Positions 37,711-48,036 of a stretch of 64,000 nucleotides of DNA are shown in pieces. Positions within the stretch are counted from its first letter, which is position 1. Each line of letters opens with the position of its first letter. The notes beneath the pieces are model-generated. The model searched no databases and was not told where the DNA came from. It saw nothing but the letters and a program-made list of their open reading frames with translations. The stretch is taken from assembly GCA_902611475.1 (NCBI GenBank), contig CACLZW010000003.1, forward strand, positions 1 through 64,000, in the 5' to 3' direction. The translations under genes and the position numbers were made by a program. The stretch comes from an uncultured Alphaproteobacteria bacterium (GTDB lineage: Bacteria; Pseudomonadota; Alphaproteobacteria; Rhodobacterales; Rhodobacteraceae).

Positions 37711-38475
37711 TTACATTCTACTTTCTCTGATGTCAGAAATAATTAGTTCAAGCTCCTCTAAAGGCACAAAGCCCGGAAAAAATTTATCCTCGATAATAAA
37801 TAAAGGTGTGCCAGAAAAACCTATTCGTCTTGCTAGTGCATTTGACTTTGCTATATGGTTTATAACGAATTCACTCTCCATGTCTTTTTTTAAGCTGGAG
37901 ACATCAATCTTTAAATTTTTTGCTATTTCAAAAATTTTAGCCTCTGTTAAGCTGCCCTCTTTCATAAGCCTCCAATGATATTCTTTGTACTTACCCTGTG
38001 CGATCGCTGCTAAAGCAGCTTTTGCGGCAATAATGCTATTATTGTTCAAAATGGGCCACTCACGGGGTATAAACTTTATATTCTCATCAGATTTTATTAA
38101 ATCTTGAAGGTCCTTTGCGGCAGTTTTGCAATAAGGACAGTTATAATCGAAGAATTCAATAATTGTTATATCTCCGTCTGGATTACCAATAACAACCGTA
38201 TCTTCAGTGTCAGTTAGTTCTGAGCTATATTCTCTAATTTGCTTAGAGACAATATCATTCCTTTTTTGTTCTTCTCTAGCTTGTAGAATTCTAGAAGCCT
38301 CTCGCAGTATTTCAGGATTTTCGAGCAATGCTTCCAGTGCTAACTTTTTTATTGTTGCCATCTCATTTTCTGAAAAGCTGTTGTCTCTTTTATCTTGAGC
38401 AAATAAAGGTATGGTTACAAAAACATAAACTACGAATAAGATGGTGTATGAGATACATTTAAGCTTCATAAGCAT
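37711..38475 (-). CDS. DsbA-family thiol:disulfide oxidoreductase (exported)
   Basis: Signal peptide; IIEFFDYNCPYCKTAAKDL (CPYC), GFSGTPLFII. Confidence 0.88.
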   Translation of the reverse strand: MLMKLKCISYTILFVVYVFVTIPLFAQDKRDNSFSENEMATIKKLALEALLENPEILREASRILQAREEQKRNDIVSKQIREYSSELTDTEDTVVIGNPDGDITIIEFFDYNCPYCKTAAKDLQDLIKSDENIKFIPREWPILNNNSIIAAKAALAAIAQGKYKEYHWRLMKEGSLTEAKIFEIAKNLKIDVSSLKKDMESEFVINHIAKSNALARRIGFSGTPLFIIEDKFFPGFVPLEELELIISDIRESRM

Positions 38476-39854
38476 TAGGAACTAAGGCTCCCAATCTTAT
38501 GAAATAATTGTCGATATGCCTCCTGCCCTTTATAAAAGCTAGATAATCGGAAAAATTCATTAGGCGCATGCCAGTTTTCGTCATTAAGTTGAAAAGAAAA
38601 TGTTGTAGTATAGACGCCTAAAAATCGGTAAAAAGCAGAAAGAATGGGAATTGAGCCTCCAACTCTTATAATATATGGATCTTTTCCATAAATATTTTTA
38701 AGTACCTCTTTTGCCAATTTCATTGAATTCAAGTCACTGGGGATTAATAAGGGATCGCCTTCATCTTGAAGCGGTATAACCTTACCAGTGACTCCAGATG
38801 GCAGGTGTTTTTCAACATGTTTTTCAATCTTTTTAAGTATCTCTTTTGGTTTTTGATCTGCTACTAAACGACAAGTTATTTTTGCAAAGGCTTTCGAAGG
38901 TAGAACCGTTTTAGTACCTGCTCCTTGATAACCACCCGAAATACCATTTAAATCAATAGTAGGGCGTGCGCTTACTCGCTCTAATGGTGTATAGCCAATT
39001 TCACCATCTAAACAAATGGCGCCTGTCTGTTTTACAAATTTTTTCTCATCAAAAGGAACTCTTGATATCTCCTCTTTGTCTTTAGAAGTAAGAGGAATAA
39101 CTTCATCATAAAAACCTTCAACAGCGATCTCTCCGTTATCATTCTTCATGGAAGCGATCAATTGTGATAATGCCATTACAGGGTTTGCAATCGCCGCACC
39201 ATATATACCCGAATGCTTGTCGGTATCTGGACCAGTTACCTCAATATCAAAACCTAAAATACCTTTATAAGCTACTGCTAATTCACACTCATCTTCAGAA
39301 AACTGGCCACCATCAGCTGAAAAAATCATGTCACAGGTCAGTTTGTCGACATTTTTGGAAACAAATTCAGGCATGTTTGGTGAGGCCACTTCTTCTTCCC
39401 CTTCAAAAATGAATTTGATGTTGAACGGGAAAGTCTCCGACGTTTTAAATATTGACTCAAACACAACGATAGGTATGAACATGGAACCCTTATCATCAGA
39501 AGCTCCTCTCCCAAAAATTTTGTTATCTTTAATAATCGGTTTGAAGGGATCAATATCCCACAAGTCAAGCGGATCTACAGGTTGAACATCATAATGACCA
39601 TATATAAGTACCGTAGGTTTATCACTTCCGGCATGCAACCAATCACCATAAACTGCAGGTTGCCCACCAGTATCCATTAGCTCCACATTCTCTATGCCAG
39701 CTTTTAACATTCGCTCTTTTAACCAGGCCGCAGCTCTTTGAACGTCTTTAGAATGTTCTGGCAGAGCAGCAATCGAAGGTATAGATATAAAATCTAACAA
39801 ATCATTATTAAATTTTTCTCTATTTTCTGTTAGATATTTTTGATCATTTTCCAT
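38475..39854 (-). CDS. M20 family metallopeptidase/dipeptidase
   Basis: PTVLIYGHYDVQPVDPLDLWDIDPFKP, GRGASDDKGSMFIPI, FEGEEEVASPN. Confidence 0.9.
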   Translation of the reverse strand: MENDQKYLTENREKFNNDLLDFISIPSIAALPEHSKDVQRAAAWLKERMLKAGIENVELMDTGGQPAVYGDWLHAGSDKPTVLIYGHYDVQPVDPLDLWDIDPFKPIIKDNKIFGRGASDDKGSMFIPIVVFESIFKTSETFPFNIKFIFEGEEEVASPNMPEFVSKNVDKLTCDMIFSADGGQFSEDECELAVAYKGILGFDIEVTGPDTDKHSGIYGAAIANPVMALSQLIASMKNDNGEIAVEGFYDEVIPLTSKDKEEISRVPFDEKKFVKQTGAICLDGEIGYTPLERVSARPTIDLNGISGGYQGAGTKTVLPSKAFAKITCRLVADQKPKEILKKIEKHVEKHLPSGVTGKVIPLQDEGDPLLIPSDLNSMKLAKEVLKNIYGKDPYIIRVGGSIPILSAFYRFLGVYTTTFSFQLNDENWHAPNEFFRLSSFYKGQEAYRQLFHKIGSLSS

Positions 39855-40000
39855 TATTTAAGCAACCTTCTTACCATCTATCCTAGACAACTTAATATGT
39901 TATACGTTCAAATTTATTTAAAGTAACTTTTTTATTAAGTAAACGAAGTTAGTTTATCTAAACAAACATTAATAAAGCAAACCTTATACTCAATTAGTAT

Positions 40001-40873
40001 TTAATTGTAATAGAAACTAACCGAATGTTTAGCCTCAGCAAAAAATAACCATCTTGAAAAATAAATTCCTACAAAATGAATCCCTATCACTAAAATGCTA
40101 ATGCTAAAGTTACCAGGAAACATTAAAATTAATGACATTGGCAAAACAAATGCCGCAAAGAAAGAGATATACCTTATTTTTATCGCATGTTTCCTAGCAA
40201 CTTTATAAACCATCTCATTAAGCAAATAGTTTCTATTAGTATGAGCAACGTCAAAAGCTCTGATATCTTCATTTTTACTAAATCCCAAAGCGGTACCAAC
40301 ACTCGTTTCTTTATGTATAAAACTTTGGTCAGCAATATACCAAAACAAGACTTGAAGAACTCCAAAAATCAATAGCAAAACTAAGCTAGCGTAATCCAAT
40401 AATAGAATTGAGCCACCTGCCAAAGCTGTAAAAATAAAAAGAGCAGGCGTTAACATATTATTCCAAGATGGAACGGTTTTTAACTGTGCATAAATCATGG
40501 AAGTAGTAAAAATAGTAAATAAAGATAGAAGAAATAATATAATGCCAACCTCGTTGATATATCGATTTTGTACAAAAACCCAACCAATGTTTCCCACAAC
40601 AATCGATAGGCAGAAGATCGAGGAAATTGCCTCTCGACTTAGCCAGCTAGTTTGCCATTGAGACATGGATTTGATTGCATTTTTTTTGTTTGCAAGATGA
40701 AAAAAAGAGGAAATCAATCCGATAATTGAAAAAAAAAGACCAATTACAGAAAAAATCACAATATCACCTGCGCTGATCTGGCTCAAAAATTGTAGCAGTC
40801 CAACAATTGAAATCAGCCCAAAACCGAAACCAGAAAGAACAGTAAAAAGGATTATTGATGGAGCAGGATGCAT
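40001..40873 (-). CDS. soeC: DmsC/SoeC-like membrane anchor of DMSO-reductase-family enzyme
   Basis: MHPAPSIILFTVLSGFGFGLISIVGL, multi-TM, ATG abuts the upstream 4Fe-4S subunit. Confidence 0.75.
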   Translation of the reverse strand: MHPAPSIILFTVLSGFGFGLISIVGLLQFLSQISAGDIVIFSVIGLFFSIIGLISSFFHLANKKNAIKSMSQWQTSWLSREAISSIFCLSIVVGNIGWVFVQNRYINEVGIILFLLSLFTIFTTSMIYAQLKTVPSWNNMLTPALFIFTALAGGSILLLDYASLVLLLIFGVLQVLFWYIADQSFIHKETSVGTALGFSKNEDIRAFDVAHTNRNYLLNEMVYKVARKHAIKIRYISFFAAFVLPMSLILMFPGNFSISILVIGIHFVGIYFSRWLFFAEAKHSVSFYYN

Positions 40874-41616
40874 TAGAATTTACTAAGAGCTCTATCCACC
40901 CAACCAAGTAGCCCTGTAGCATCTGTTTCCTCCTCAACAACTGACCCAACAGAGCTGACAGCATCCTTAGACTTTATTCTAGGAAGTAGATATTTATTAA
41001 CCGGTTTTGTTTGCATTTCAGGCATAAGATCAACTCCACCTCTCTCTCTGACCTTCTTTGAAACGTCTGAATTAGGGTCATTGAAATCACCAAATGCTCT
41101 TGCGCCAGTGGGACAACTCTTTACACACACGGGCACTCTGTCCTCTGGTGGAAGCTCTTCACTATAAATTCTATCAACACACAAAGTACACTTTTTCATC
41201 ACACCGCTTACTAAATCTAGCTCTCGAGCTCCATAGGGACACGCCCAAGCACAAAGCCCACAGCCCATGCAATCATCTTCATTAACAAGAACTATCCCAT
41301 CTTCTTCTCTCTTGTAACTTGCTCCTGTCGGGCAAACAGTCACACAAGGTGCATCTTCACAGTGAAGGCAAGATCTTGGAAAGTAAAACGTCTCAGCTTC
41401 ATTCGTGCTGCTGTTTTCTCTCTCATATGAATGAACTCGATTTAAAAAAGTACCAACTGGATCCTTCTGATGAGAGTTGATATCACTTAACTGCTTTTCG
41501 TCTCCTGATGAATTCCACTCTTTACAACTCACTACACATCCGTGGCATCCAACACAAGTGTCAAGATCAATTAGAAGCCCTAATTTTTTATCTTCGCATT
41601 TAGGTAATTTTGTCAA
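40873..41616 (-). CDS. soeB: 4Fe-4S ferredoxin-type subunit (DmsB/SoeB-like)
   Basis: CVGCHGCVVSCKEWN, CLHCEDAPCVTVCPTGAS, CMGCGLCAWACPYGARELD, four-cluster pattern. Confidence 0.82.
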   Translation of the reverse strand: MTKLPKCEDKKLGLLIDLDTCVGCHGCVVSCKEWNSSGDEKQLSDINSHQKDPVGTFLNRVHSYERENSSTNEAETFYFPRSCLHCEDAPCVTVCPTGASYKREEDGIVLVNEDDCMGCGLCAWACPYGARELDLVSGVMKKCTLCVDRIYSEELPPEDRVPVCVKSCPTGARAFGDFNDPNSDVSKKVRERGGVDLMPEMQTKPVNKYLLPRIKSKDAVSSVGSVVEEETDATGLLGWVDRALSKF

Positions 41617-41623
41617 TTCTTAC

Positions 41624-44422
41624 TCATTTCTTTTTATCTACCCCAACATTTACAGGAGAGCTCAATACTGGAAACTGCGGGAGAGAAACCTTACTGGGGT
41701 TATCCACCTTCTCAATGTTAACCAATAGGTCATACCATGCAGCTTGTCCAGTAATAGGATCAGAATTACTATATCTGTAGCCGCTATCATTCTTGGGCAA
41801 AAGATCAGAAATGAGATGATTTATTATAAAACCTTCATTAGCCTCCTCCACATTTTCATCTAGAGCCCAAGATCCTTTTCTTTTGCCAATTGCGTTCCAT
41901 GTCCATACTGTATCTTCATTCTGGCTCTTCATAAGCGCGACCGGAACAACTATTGATGAATTTTCCGACGTCAATCTTGCCCAGTCTCCATCTTTGAAAT
42001 CCTTTTCTTTCCAAATACCTTTAGACACAAATAATTTGTTTGAACCATGAATTTGTCTCAACCAAACATTCTGACTGCCCCAACTATGATACATCGCTGC
42101 GGGTCTCTGTGTAATTGCATGTATTGGATATTGTTTGACTTTTTTTGGATCATGATTTGACCACCAAATTGGTAATGGATCCATTTTTTCGTCAATTCTA
42201 TTAAACAAATGCTTCTGAGGTTTCAAATTATCTGGCAAATGCTGGTAATTTTGCAACTTTGCTAGTGGTTCTAAATATATTTGAAAGACAAAAGGCTCTT
42301 CTTTATCGTAGAAACCCATTTCAACAGCCCACTTTTGATATGCTTTATTCCATGGTTTATAATATTGGGCTTCGTCGGGGATTTTTTCACTCCAAAAACC
42401 TCCATTCTTTATATAATTTTCAATTTGATCTAAGCTAATGTCTCCTCGGCCAACATCTGTATTAGTCTCACCTCTAAATCCTGCTAAGGGCCCAATGCCC
42501 GGGCGTCTCTGATGTTTCTGCATGTAATCAGCGTAATCCTCATATAATGGCCGCTTGTCGCTGTCTACCATTCCTGGTAGCTCCAGCATAACGCCAAGTT
42601 GCAGCAAAACATCTTGAAAACTTCTCACATCTCTATCTGGCTTAACAACTGGCCAGCGTATTGCATCACTAACTTGATCGGGCTCACCTATAGGCCGATC
42701 CAATAACGATATACAATCATATCTTTCTAAATATGTCGTATCCGGCAAAATAAGATCAGCGTAGGCAACAGTCTCTGAGTAATAGCTATCGGAGTATATT
42801 ATCCTAGGAATTCTATATGTGCCTGTTTCAGGGTCTCGTTCTGTTAATTTCTTGATTGTTTCCTCAGTATTCATAGAGGAATTCCATGCCATATTCGCCA
42901 TGTAGAGAAATAAAGTATCTATTTTATAAGGATCTCCACTGTGACAGTTAGATATTACAGTATGCATTAATCCATGTGAAGACATAGGGTTTTCCCATGT
43001 AAAACCTTTATCAATTCTTGCTGGCTTACCGTCCTCAGTATAAGCTAAGTCTTCGGGTCCACTTATATACCCAAGATGAGGTCCATCTAATTCACTATCA
43101 GGACTAAATTTAAAATGTGGTCTAGGATGCGCATCAAACGGCTTAGGATAAGGCGGTTTATACCGAAATCCACCTGGAACATCAACGCTACCAATTAAAA
43201 TTTGAAGCAAGTGTATAGCTCGGCAGGTTTGGAATCCATTGGAGTGCGCTGAAATACCCCTCATCGCATGGAAACTAACCGGCCTGCCGGTGAACCCCGA
43301 CCTTTTTTCCCCTCTAAAGTCTACCCAACTTTGATCAATGTATATTGACTTGTTAAACGCAATTGTAGCTATATCATCGGCCAACCTTAATATTTGCTCT
43401 TCCTTCAATCCGCACTGCGGTGCAACTAATTTTGGAGAATATGCGTTATCCAAATATTTTTCAGTTAACAAACTAAATACAGTCTTATAGGAACCATTTT
43501 CATTTTTATAAGACTTGGTCAAAGACGGCCTCACTCCCTTATCTGAAAATCTCTTTAATTCACCGGAAAAATGATCTATTACAAGAGGGCAGCCTTCTTT
43601 ATCCTTTAAAAACAATCCATTACTCTCATTAGTTGATGTAATGCTCACAAGGAATGGTGAATTTGTAAAACTTTGCAAATAATCTAAATCAATTTTTTTC
43701 TTTTTAAGCAGTGTATGCACAATCGAAAGAACCAAGAGGCCATCGGTTCCTGGGCGTATCCCTAACCATTGATCTGCAACTGAATTATAGCCAGTCCTAA
43801 CTGGATTAATTGCGATAACTTTTGCACCTCTATTTTTCAACTTTCCTAACCCTCTTTTAATAGGATTACTATCATGATCTTCTGCCACACCAAAAAGAAG
43901 CATTAGCTCTGTTTTATCCCAATCAGGAGAACCAAATTCCCAAAATGAACCTCCAATAGTATAAATACCTGCAGCAGCCATATTTACAGAACAAAAACCG
44001 CCATGAGCTGCGTAGTTGGGTGTGCCAAACTTTTGTGCCCACCAACCAGTAAATGACTGAGATTGATCTCGACCAGTATAAAAGACAAGTTTTTCTGGCG
44101 ATTTTTTACGAATGGGAGATAACCACTCAACCGCTATTTTAAGAGCCTCATCCCAGGATATCTCTTCAAACTTCCCCTCTCCACGCTCACCAACCCTACG
44201 TAGTGGCTTTTTTAGCCTAGAGGCTGCTTTATGCTGAAAAATACCAGAAGCGCCTTTCGCACATAAAACACCCTTATTTACTGGATGATCTCTATTACCT
44301 TCTATATGAACTACTTCATTGTCTTTTATATGCACATCAATGCCACAGCGACATGCACACATATAACAAGTCGTTTTAGAAACTTTTACAAGGCTTTCAG
44401 TGGCGTAAACTTCTTTATCCAT
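41624..44422 (-). CDS. soeA: Molybdopterin oxidoreductase, probable sulfite dehydrogenase catalytic subunit (SoeA-like)
   Basis: 932 aa; C-x2-C-x3-C...C [4Fe-4S] motif near the N-terminus without an obvious Tat signal; FYTGRDQSQSFTGWWAQKFGTPNYAAHGGFCSVNMAAAGIYTIGGSFWEFGSPDW resembles SoeA. Confidence 0.72.
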   Translation of the reverse strand: MDKEVYATESLVKVSKTTCYMCACRCGIDVHIKDNEVVHIEGNRDHPVNKGVLCAKGASGIFQHKAASRLKKPLRRVGERGEGKFEEISWDEALKIAVEWLSPIRKKSPEKLVFYTGRDQSQSFTGWWAQKFGTPNYAAHGGFCSVNMAAAGIYTIGGSFWEFGSPDWDKTELMLLFGVAEDHDSNPIKRGLGKLKNRGAKVIAINPVRTGYNSVADQWLGIRPGTDGLLVLSIVHTLLKKKKIDLDYLQSFTNSPFLVSITSTNESNGLFLKDKEGCPLVIDHFSGELKRFSDKGVRPSLTKSYKNENGSYKTVFSLLTEKYLDNAYSPKLVAPQCGLKEEQILRLADDIATIAFNKSIYIDQSWVDFRGEKRSGFTGRPVSFHAMRGISAHSNGFQTCRAIHLLQILIGSVDVPGGFRYKPPYPKPFDAHPRPHFKFSPDSELDGPHLGYISGPEDLAYTEDGKPARIDKGFTWENPMSSHGLMHTVISNCHSGDPYKIDTLFLYMANMAWNSSMNTEETIKKLTERDPETGTYRIPRIIYSDSYYSETVAYADLILPDTTYLERYDCISLLDRPIGEPDQVSDAIRWPVVKPDRDVRSFQDVLLQLGVMLELPGMVDSDKRPLYEDYADYMQKHQRRPGIGPLAGFRGETNTDVGRGDISLDQIENYIKNGGFWSEKIPDEAQYYKPWNKAYQKWAVEMGFYDKEEPFVFQIYLEPLAKLQNYQHLPDNLKPQKHLFNRIDEKMDPLPIWWSNHDPKKVKQYPIHAITQRPAAMYHSWGSQNVWLRQIHGSNKLFVSKGIWKEKDFKDGDWARLTSENSSIVVPVALMKSQNEDTVWTWNAIGKRKGSWALDENVEEANEGFIINHLISDLLPKNDSGYRYSNSDPITGQAAWYDLLVNIEKVDNPSKVSLPQFPVLSSPVNVGVDKKK

Positions 44423-44436
44423 ATTTTTCTTTTAGA

Positions 44437-44679
44437 TTAATCTTTAGTATTTAATTCTATTAATTTTTGGTCTTCATCGACCATTTCGCCTTCAACTACA
44501 AAAATAGAGACAACCGTACCAGAAACATTTGAAACAACGGGGATTTCCATTTTCATAGATTCAATAACTATTACGTCTTGACCAGATTCAACAACATCTC
44601 CAACTTTACAATTAATTTTCCAAATCGAACCTGATATTTCTGACAAAAGAATAGCTCTTCCCACAGTGATCCCCCTCAA
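44437..44679 (-). CDS. Stand-alone biotinyl/lipoyl-attachment domain protein
   Basis: 80 aa with VIESMKMEIPV biotinylation motif; no carboxylase subunits nearby. Confidence 0.85.
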   Translation of the reverse strand: MRGITVGRAILLSEISGSIWKINCKVGDVVESGQDVIVIESMKMEIPVVSNVSGTVVSIFVVEGEMVDEDQKLIELNTKD

Positions 44680-44747
44680 TGAATAAATTACAACCTAACG
44701 TAATTAAAAAATATTTAAAAGATTTAAAAAAAATATTATCATAAAAA

Positions 44748-46064
44748 TTGTATTGGGAGAGTCAAATGCAGACACCTTCTTTTAAAAATAAAATAAATCC
44801 TGGCAAGGCCCCAGAAAAAATCAGTGTTTTTTCAGAACCGACAGAACTAGCTCTGAAAGAATGGAATAATAAAGGCTTACAATTGCCGAACGTATCTATA
44901 ATAAATTCATATAGAAAGGAGCAAGTCGTAACGCAATTAAAGAAGAACAGAGTGGATGCCATTTTGCTTTTTGACCCGTTAAATATTAGGTACGCAACTG
45001 GCACATCAAATATGCTTTTGTGGAATACACATAACCCTTTTAGATCCTGCTTAATTTTTGATGACGGCCACTGTATTCTTTGGGATTACCAAGAAAGTAC
45101 GCATTATGTAGAATCCAATTATTTGTACATCGATGAAGTTAGAACTGGTGCATCTATGTTTTATTTTGCAAAAGGTGATAATGTAAAGCCTGCCGCTGAA
45201 GACTTTTCTTATCAAGTAAGTCAATACTTCGAAAAAAAAAGAAAAAACAATAAGAAATTGGCGATAGATAAAATAATGCTCGATGGATTTAAAAGTCTAG
45301 AAAGTAGAGACTTTAAAATCGAAAATGGAGAAAAAATAATGGAGCATGCGCGATCGATAAAATCTGCCGAAGAGATAAAAGCTATGAGATGCTCTATTTC
45401 GGCGTGTGAAACCTCAATACATGTTATGGAGAAAGAAACAAAGCCAGGAATGACTGAAAATGATATCTGGTCAATTCTTCATTCGGAAAACATTAAAAGA
45501 GGTGGAGAGTGGATTGAAACTCGATTACTCTCGTCCGGTACCAAAACAAACCCCTGGTTTCAGGAATGTGGCTCTAGAATACTTCAGAATAATGAAATAG
45601 TGGCTTTTGATACTGATCTAGTTGGTTGTTACTCGATGTGCACTGATATTTCTAGAACATGGTGGATAGGAGACCAAGAGCCAACAAAGGAAATGAAACA
45701 AGATTATCAAGTAGCATTGGAACATATCCAAAAGAATGCTGAACTTGTTGCTCCTGGTGTTCACTTTAAAGATTTAACCTTTAAAGGACATCAACTTGAT
45801 GATATGTATAAAAAACAACAATACAGTTGCAGGTTTCATGGTGTTGGGCTGTGCGACGAGTTCCCTCTGATAACATATCCAGAGGACTATGAAGAGGGTG
45901 CATTTGATTATGTCCTTCAACCAGGAATGACATTATGTGTAGAGGCATTAATCAGCCGTGAAAACGGCGAATTTTCAATTAAGCTTGAAGACCAATTACT
46001 TGTAACAGATAGTGGATTTGAAAATCTTACCTCTTATCCATTCGATGAAAAGTTTCTAAATTAA
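44748..46064 (+). CDS. dddP: DMSP lyase DddP (M24 metallopeptidase-fold)
   Basis: LLFDPLNIRYATGTSNMLLWNTHNPFR, ENIKRGGEWIETRLLSSGTKTNPWFQECG, AFDTDLVGCYSMCTDISRTWWIGDQ, HGVGLCDEFPL, VEALIS, KLEDQLL: near-diagnostic DddP blocks with metal ligands D/D/H/E/E retained. Confidence 0.9.
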   Translation: MYWESQMQTPSFKNKINPGKAPEKISVFSEPTELALKEWNNKGLQLPNVSIINSYRKEQVVTQLKKNRVDAILLFDPLNIRYATGTSNMLLWNTHNPFRSCLIFDDGHCILWDYQESTHYVESNYLYIDEVRTGASMFYFAKGDNVKPAAEDFSYQVSQYFEKKRKNNKKLAIDKIMLDGFKSLESRDFKIENGEKIMEHARSIKSAEEIKAMRCSISACETSIHVMEKETKPGMTENDIWSILHSENIKRGGEWIETRLLSSGTKTNPWFQECGSRILQNNEIVAFDTDLVGCYSMCTDISRTWWIGDQEPTKEMKQDYQVALEHIQKNAELVAPGVHFKDLTFKGHQLDDMYKKQQYSCRFHGVGLCDEFPLITYPEDYEEGAFDYVLQPGMTLCVEALISRENGEFSIKLEDQLLVTDSGFENLTSYPFDEKFLN

Positions 46065-46070
46065 TCCTCT

Positions 46071-47156
46071 TTAAATTTTACCTTCTGTTAAAAACACAAG
46101 AGCAAACGAGTCCTTATTAATCCCGAAAAGTTGGTTTTCTGTGGCATATATCAAGGCTGCAATGCCTGCACCCCCGGAAGGGCTAGTTGTTATTCCAAAA
46201 TCATTTATAAATTTCAGTTTTTTCTCGACATAATCATCTTTCAAGTGCATGAAGTAATTGGCTGTCTTTGAAAGCGAATAAAATGCTGACCAGGATGGCT
46301 CTTTGCAATCTAAACGCCCCATTGTTGACACTTGGCCTTCTGCAACACTTGGTTTTTCATTTTGTAAAGACACAAACAAGGTCTTTGCTTGACTAGGCTC
46401 AACAACAATTATCTGGGAATCTTGCCCTAAAAACTTTCGAAGGGATAACGCAATGGCAGCCGCAAATCCACCAACTCCTGCCTGCAAAAAAACATGTGTT
46501 ATTTGATTTGAATTATATGATGATAGTTGTTTGCGAACCTCTTCACCTATAATCATGTATCCTTCCATAACATCAACGCCCGACTGGCAAGTTTCCCAAG
46601 TTGAGTCAGATAATAAAACATAATTATTATTACGTGCGTATTTTTCGGCTTCAACCATACTTGCTTCGTAGTTATCTCCTTTAAACTCGACATCTGCCCC
46701 TATGTTTTTAAGCTGGTCTGCAAAAGCTTTAGGTACGTTTTTTGAAAGAAAAACAATCGCATTTGCACCGAATAATTTAGCTCCTACTGACATTGAAATA
46801 CCATGGTTCCCGGCACTAGCTGTCACAAAAGTAACACCTCTCAACGTATTTCTTAAATTTTCTAATGAAACTTCGACTTTTGCGCCCAAGCGTGAATAAG
46901 CCATTTTTGCTATAGCATATGTTGCGCCTGTTGCTTTAAAGCTACCTAAGTTAAACCTTTTTCTTTCATCTTTTATAAGGACAGAGTTTAAACCAAGATT
47001 TTCTGCAAATGTCTTTTGGTCATAGAAGTCTGTCGGCATGTACTCTGGACAGAAATCTAAAAGCTTCAACAAAATATCTGTACTGTCATTCAAATCTTTT
47101 ACATTGGAGGGCTTCTTTAAACCAATAGGAAAAAAAGGATTAGATATATAGTTCAC
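46071..47156 (-). CDS. Diaminopropionate ammonia-lyase-like PLP enzyme
   Basis: ERKRFNLGSFKATGATYAIAKMA (PLP Lys), TASAGNHGISMSVGAKLFGANAIVFLSKNVP. Confidence 0.8.
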   Translation of the reverse strand: MNYISNPFFPIGLKKPSNVKDLNDSTDILLKLLDFCPEYMPTDFYDQKTFAENLGLNSVLIKDERKRFNLGSFKATGATYAIAKMAYSRLGAKVEVSLENLRNTLRGVTFVTASAGNHGISMSVGAKLFGANAIVFLSKNVPKAFADQLKNIGADVEFKGDNYEASMVEAEKYARNNNYVLLSDSTWETCQSGVDVMEGYMIIGEEVRKQLSSYNSNQITHVFLQAGVGGFAAAIALSLRKFLGQDSQIIVVEPSQAKTLFVSLQNEKPSVAEGQVSTMGRLDCKEPSWSAFYSLSKTANYFMHLKDDYVEKKLKFINDFGITTSPSGGAGIAALIYATENQLFGINKDSFALVFLTEGKI

Positions 47157-47941
47157 TTATTATTCTCTAAAAACTGCAAAAATATAGAGCCCACTTCATT
47201 TGGCTGCTCAACGCATGGCAGGTGTCCAGCCTTTTTTATTACTTTAAAAATACTACCTCTAATTAAACTCGCAGCATTTTGAACAAGATTAATCGGAGTA
47301 GAGCCGTCTTCCTCCCCTACTATTACTAAAGTAGGCATATTAATTGTTTTGGCCTGTTCAGTTAGATCGCAGCGGGAAATAGCTTCACAACATCCAATAT
47401 AACCAGATTTTGTTGTCCTTGTGAGCATTGATCTCCACATTTGTAATTCATCAGCACTATATTTTAAAAAATAAGTAGAAAACCATCGCGCCAAAATATC
47501 ATCTGAAATTGCTTCTATCCCTCCTTCTTTGACACGCTTTATTCTTTCGGACCACATCTGCTTTGAACCAATTTTTGGTGCTGTATCACATAAGATTAAT
47601 TTATTACAAATATTTGGTCTTTGCTTAATGAATTCCAGGGCAATCAAGCCCCCTATTGATAGTCCTACCAGACAAATATTTTTAAGATTTAGATAATCAA
47701 CTAAATTACTCACATCTTTTGCAAGGCATTCAATAGAAATGTCGTTTTTAAAATTCGTTGACAATCCATGACCTCTTTTATCCATTCTGACAGTTCTAAA
47801 ACGTCTTCCTAAAACATATAATAGTTTATCCCATACCCGAAAATCAGTTCCTAAAGAATTTAGAAAAACAATTGCAAAATCATCCTTGGGACCCCTGTCA
47901 TCGAAATGAATATTTTCTAATCCTGATTTTAAACTTTGCAC
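47153..47941 (-). CDS. Alpha/beta hydrolase (3-oxoadipate enol-lactonase-like)
   Basis: VFLNSLGTDFRVWDKLL, MDKRGHGLS, LVGLSIGGLIALEF, AGHLPCVEQP. Confidence 0.8.
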   Translation of the reverse strand: MQSLKSGLENIHFDDRGPKDDFAIVFLNSLGTDFRVWDKLLYVLGRRFRTVRMDKRGHGLSTNFKNDISIECLAKDVSNLVDYLNLKNICLVGLSIGGLIALEFIKQRPNICNKLILCDTAPKIGSKQMWSERIKRVKEGGIEAISDDILARWFSTYFLKYSADELQMWRSMLTRTTKSGYIGCCEAISRCDLTEQAKTINMPTLVIVGEEDGSTPINLVQNAASLIRGSIFKVIKKAGHLPCVEQPNEVGSIFLQFLENNK

Positions 47942-48036
47942 CTTTATTAAATTCTCCTATAAATTAAGTACATGTTAGAATATTAAATTTAAATTTTTTA
48001 ATCAATTTTATATTCCTCAAAAAAAAGGATATCGAT

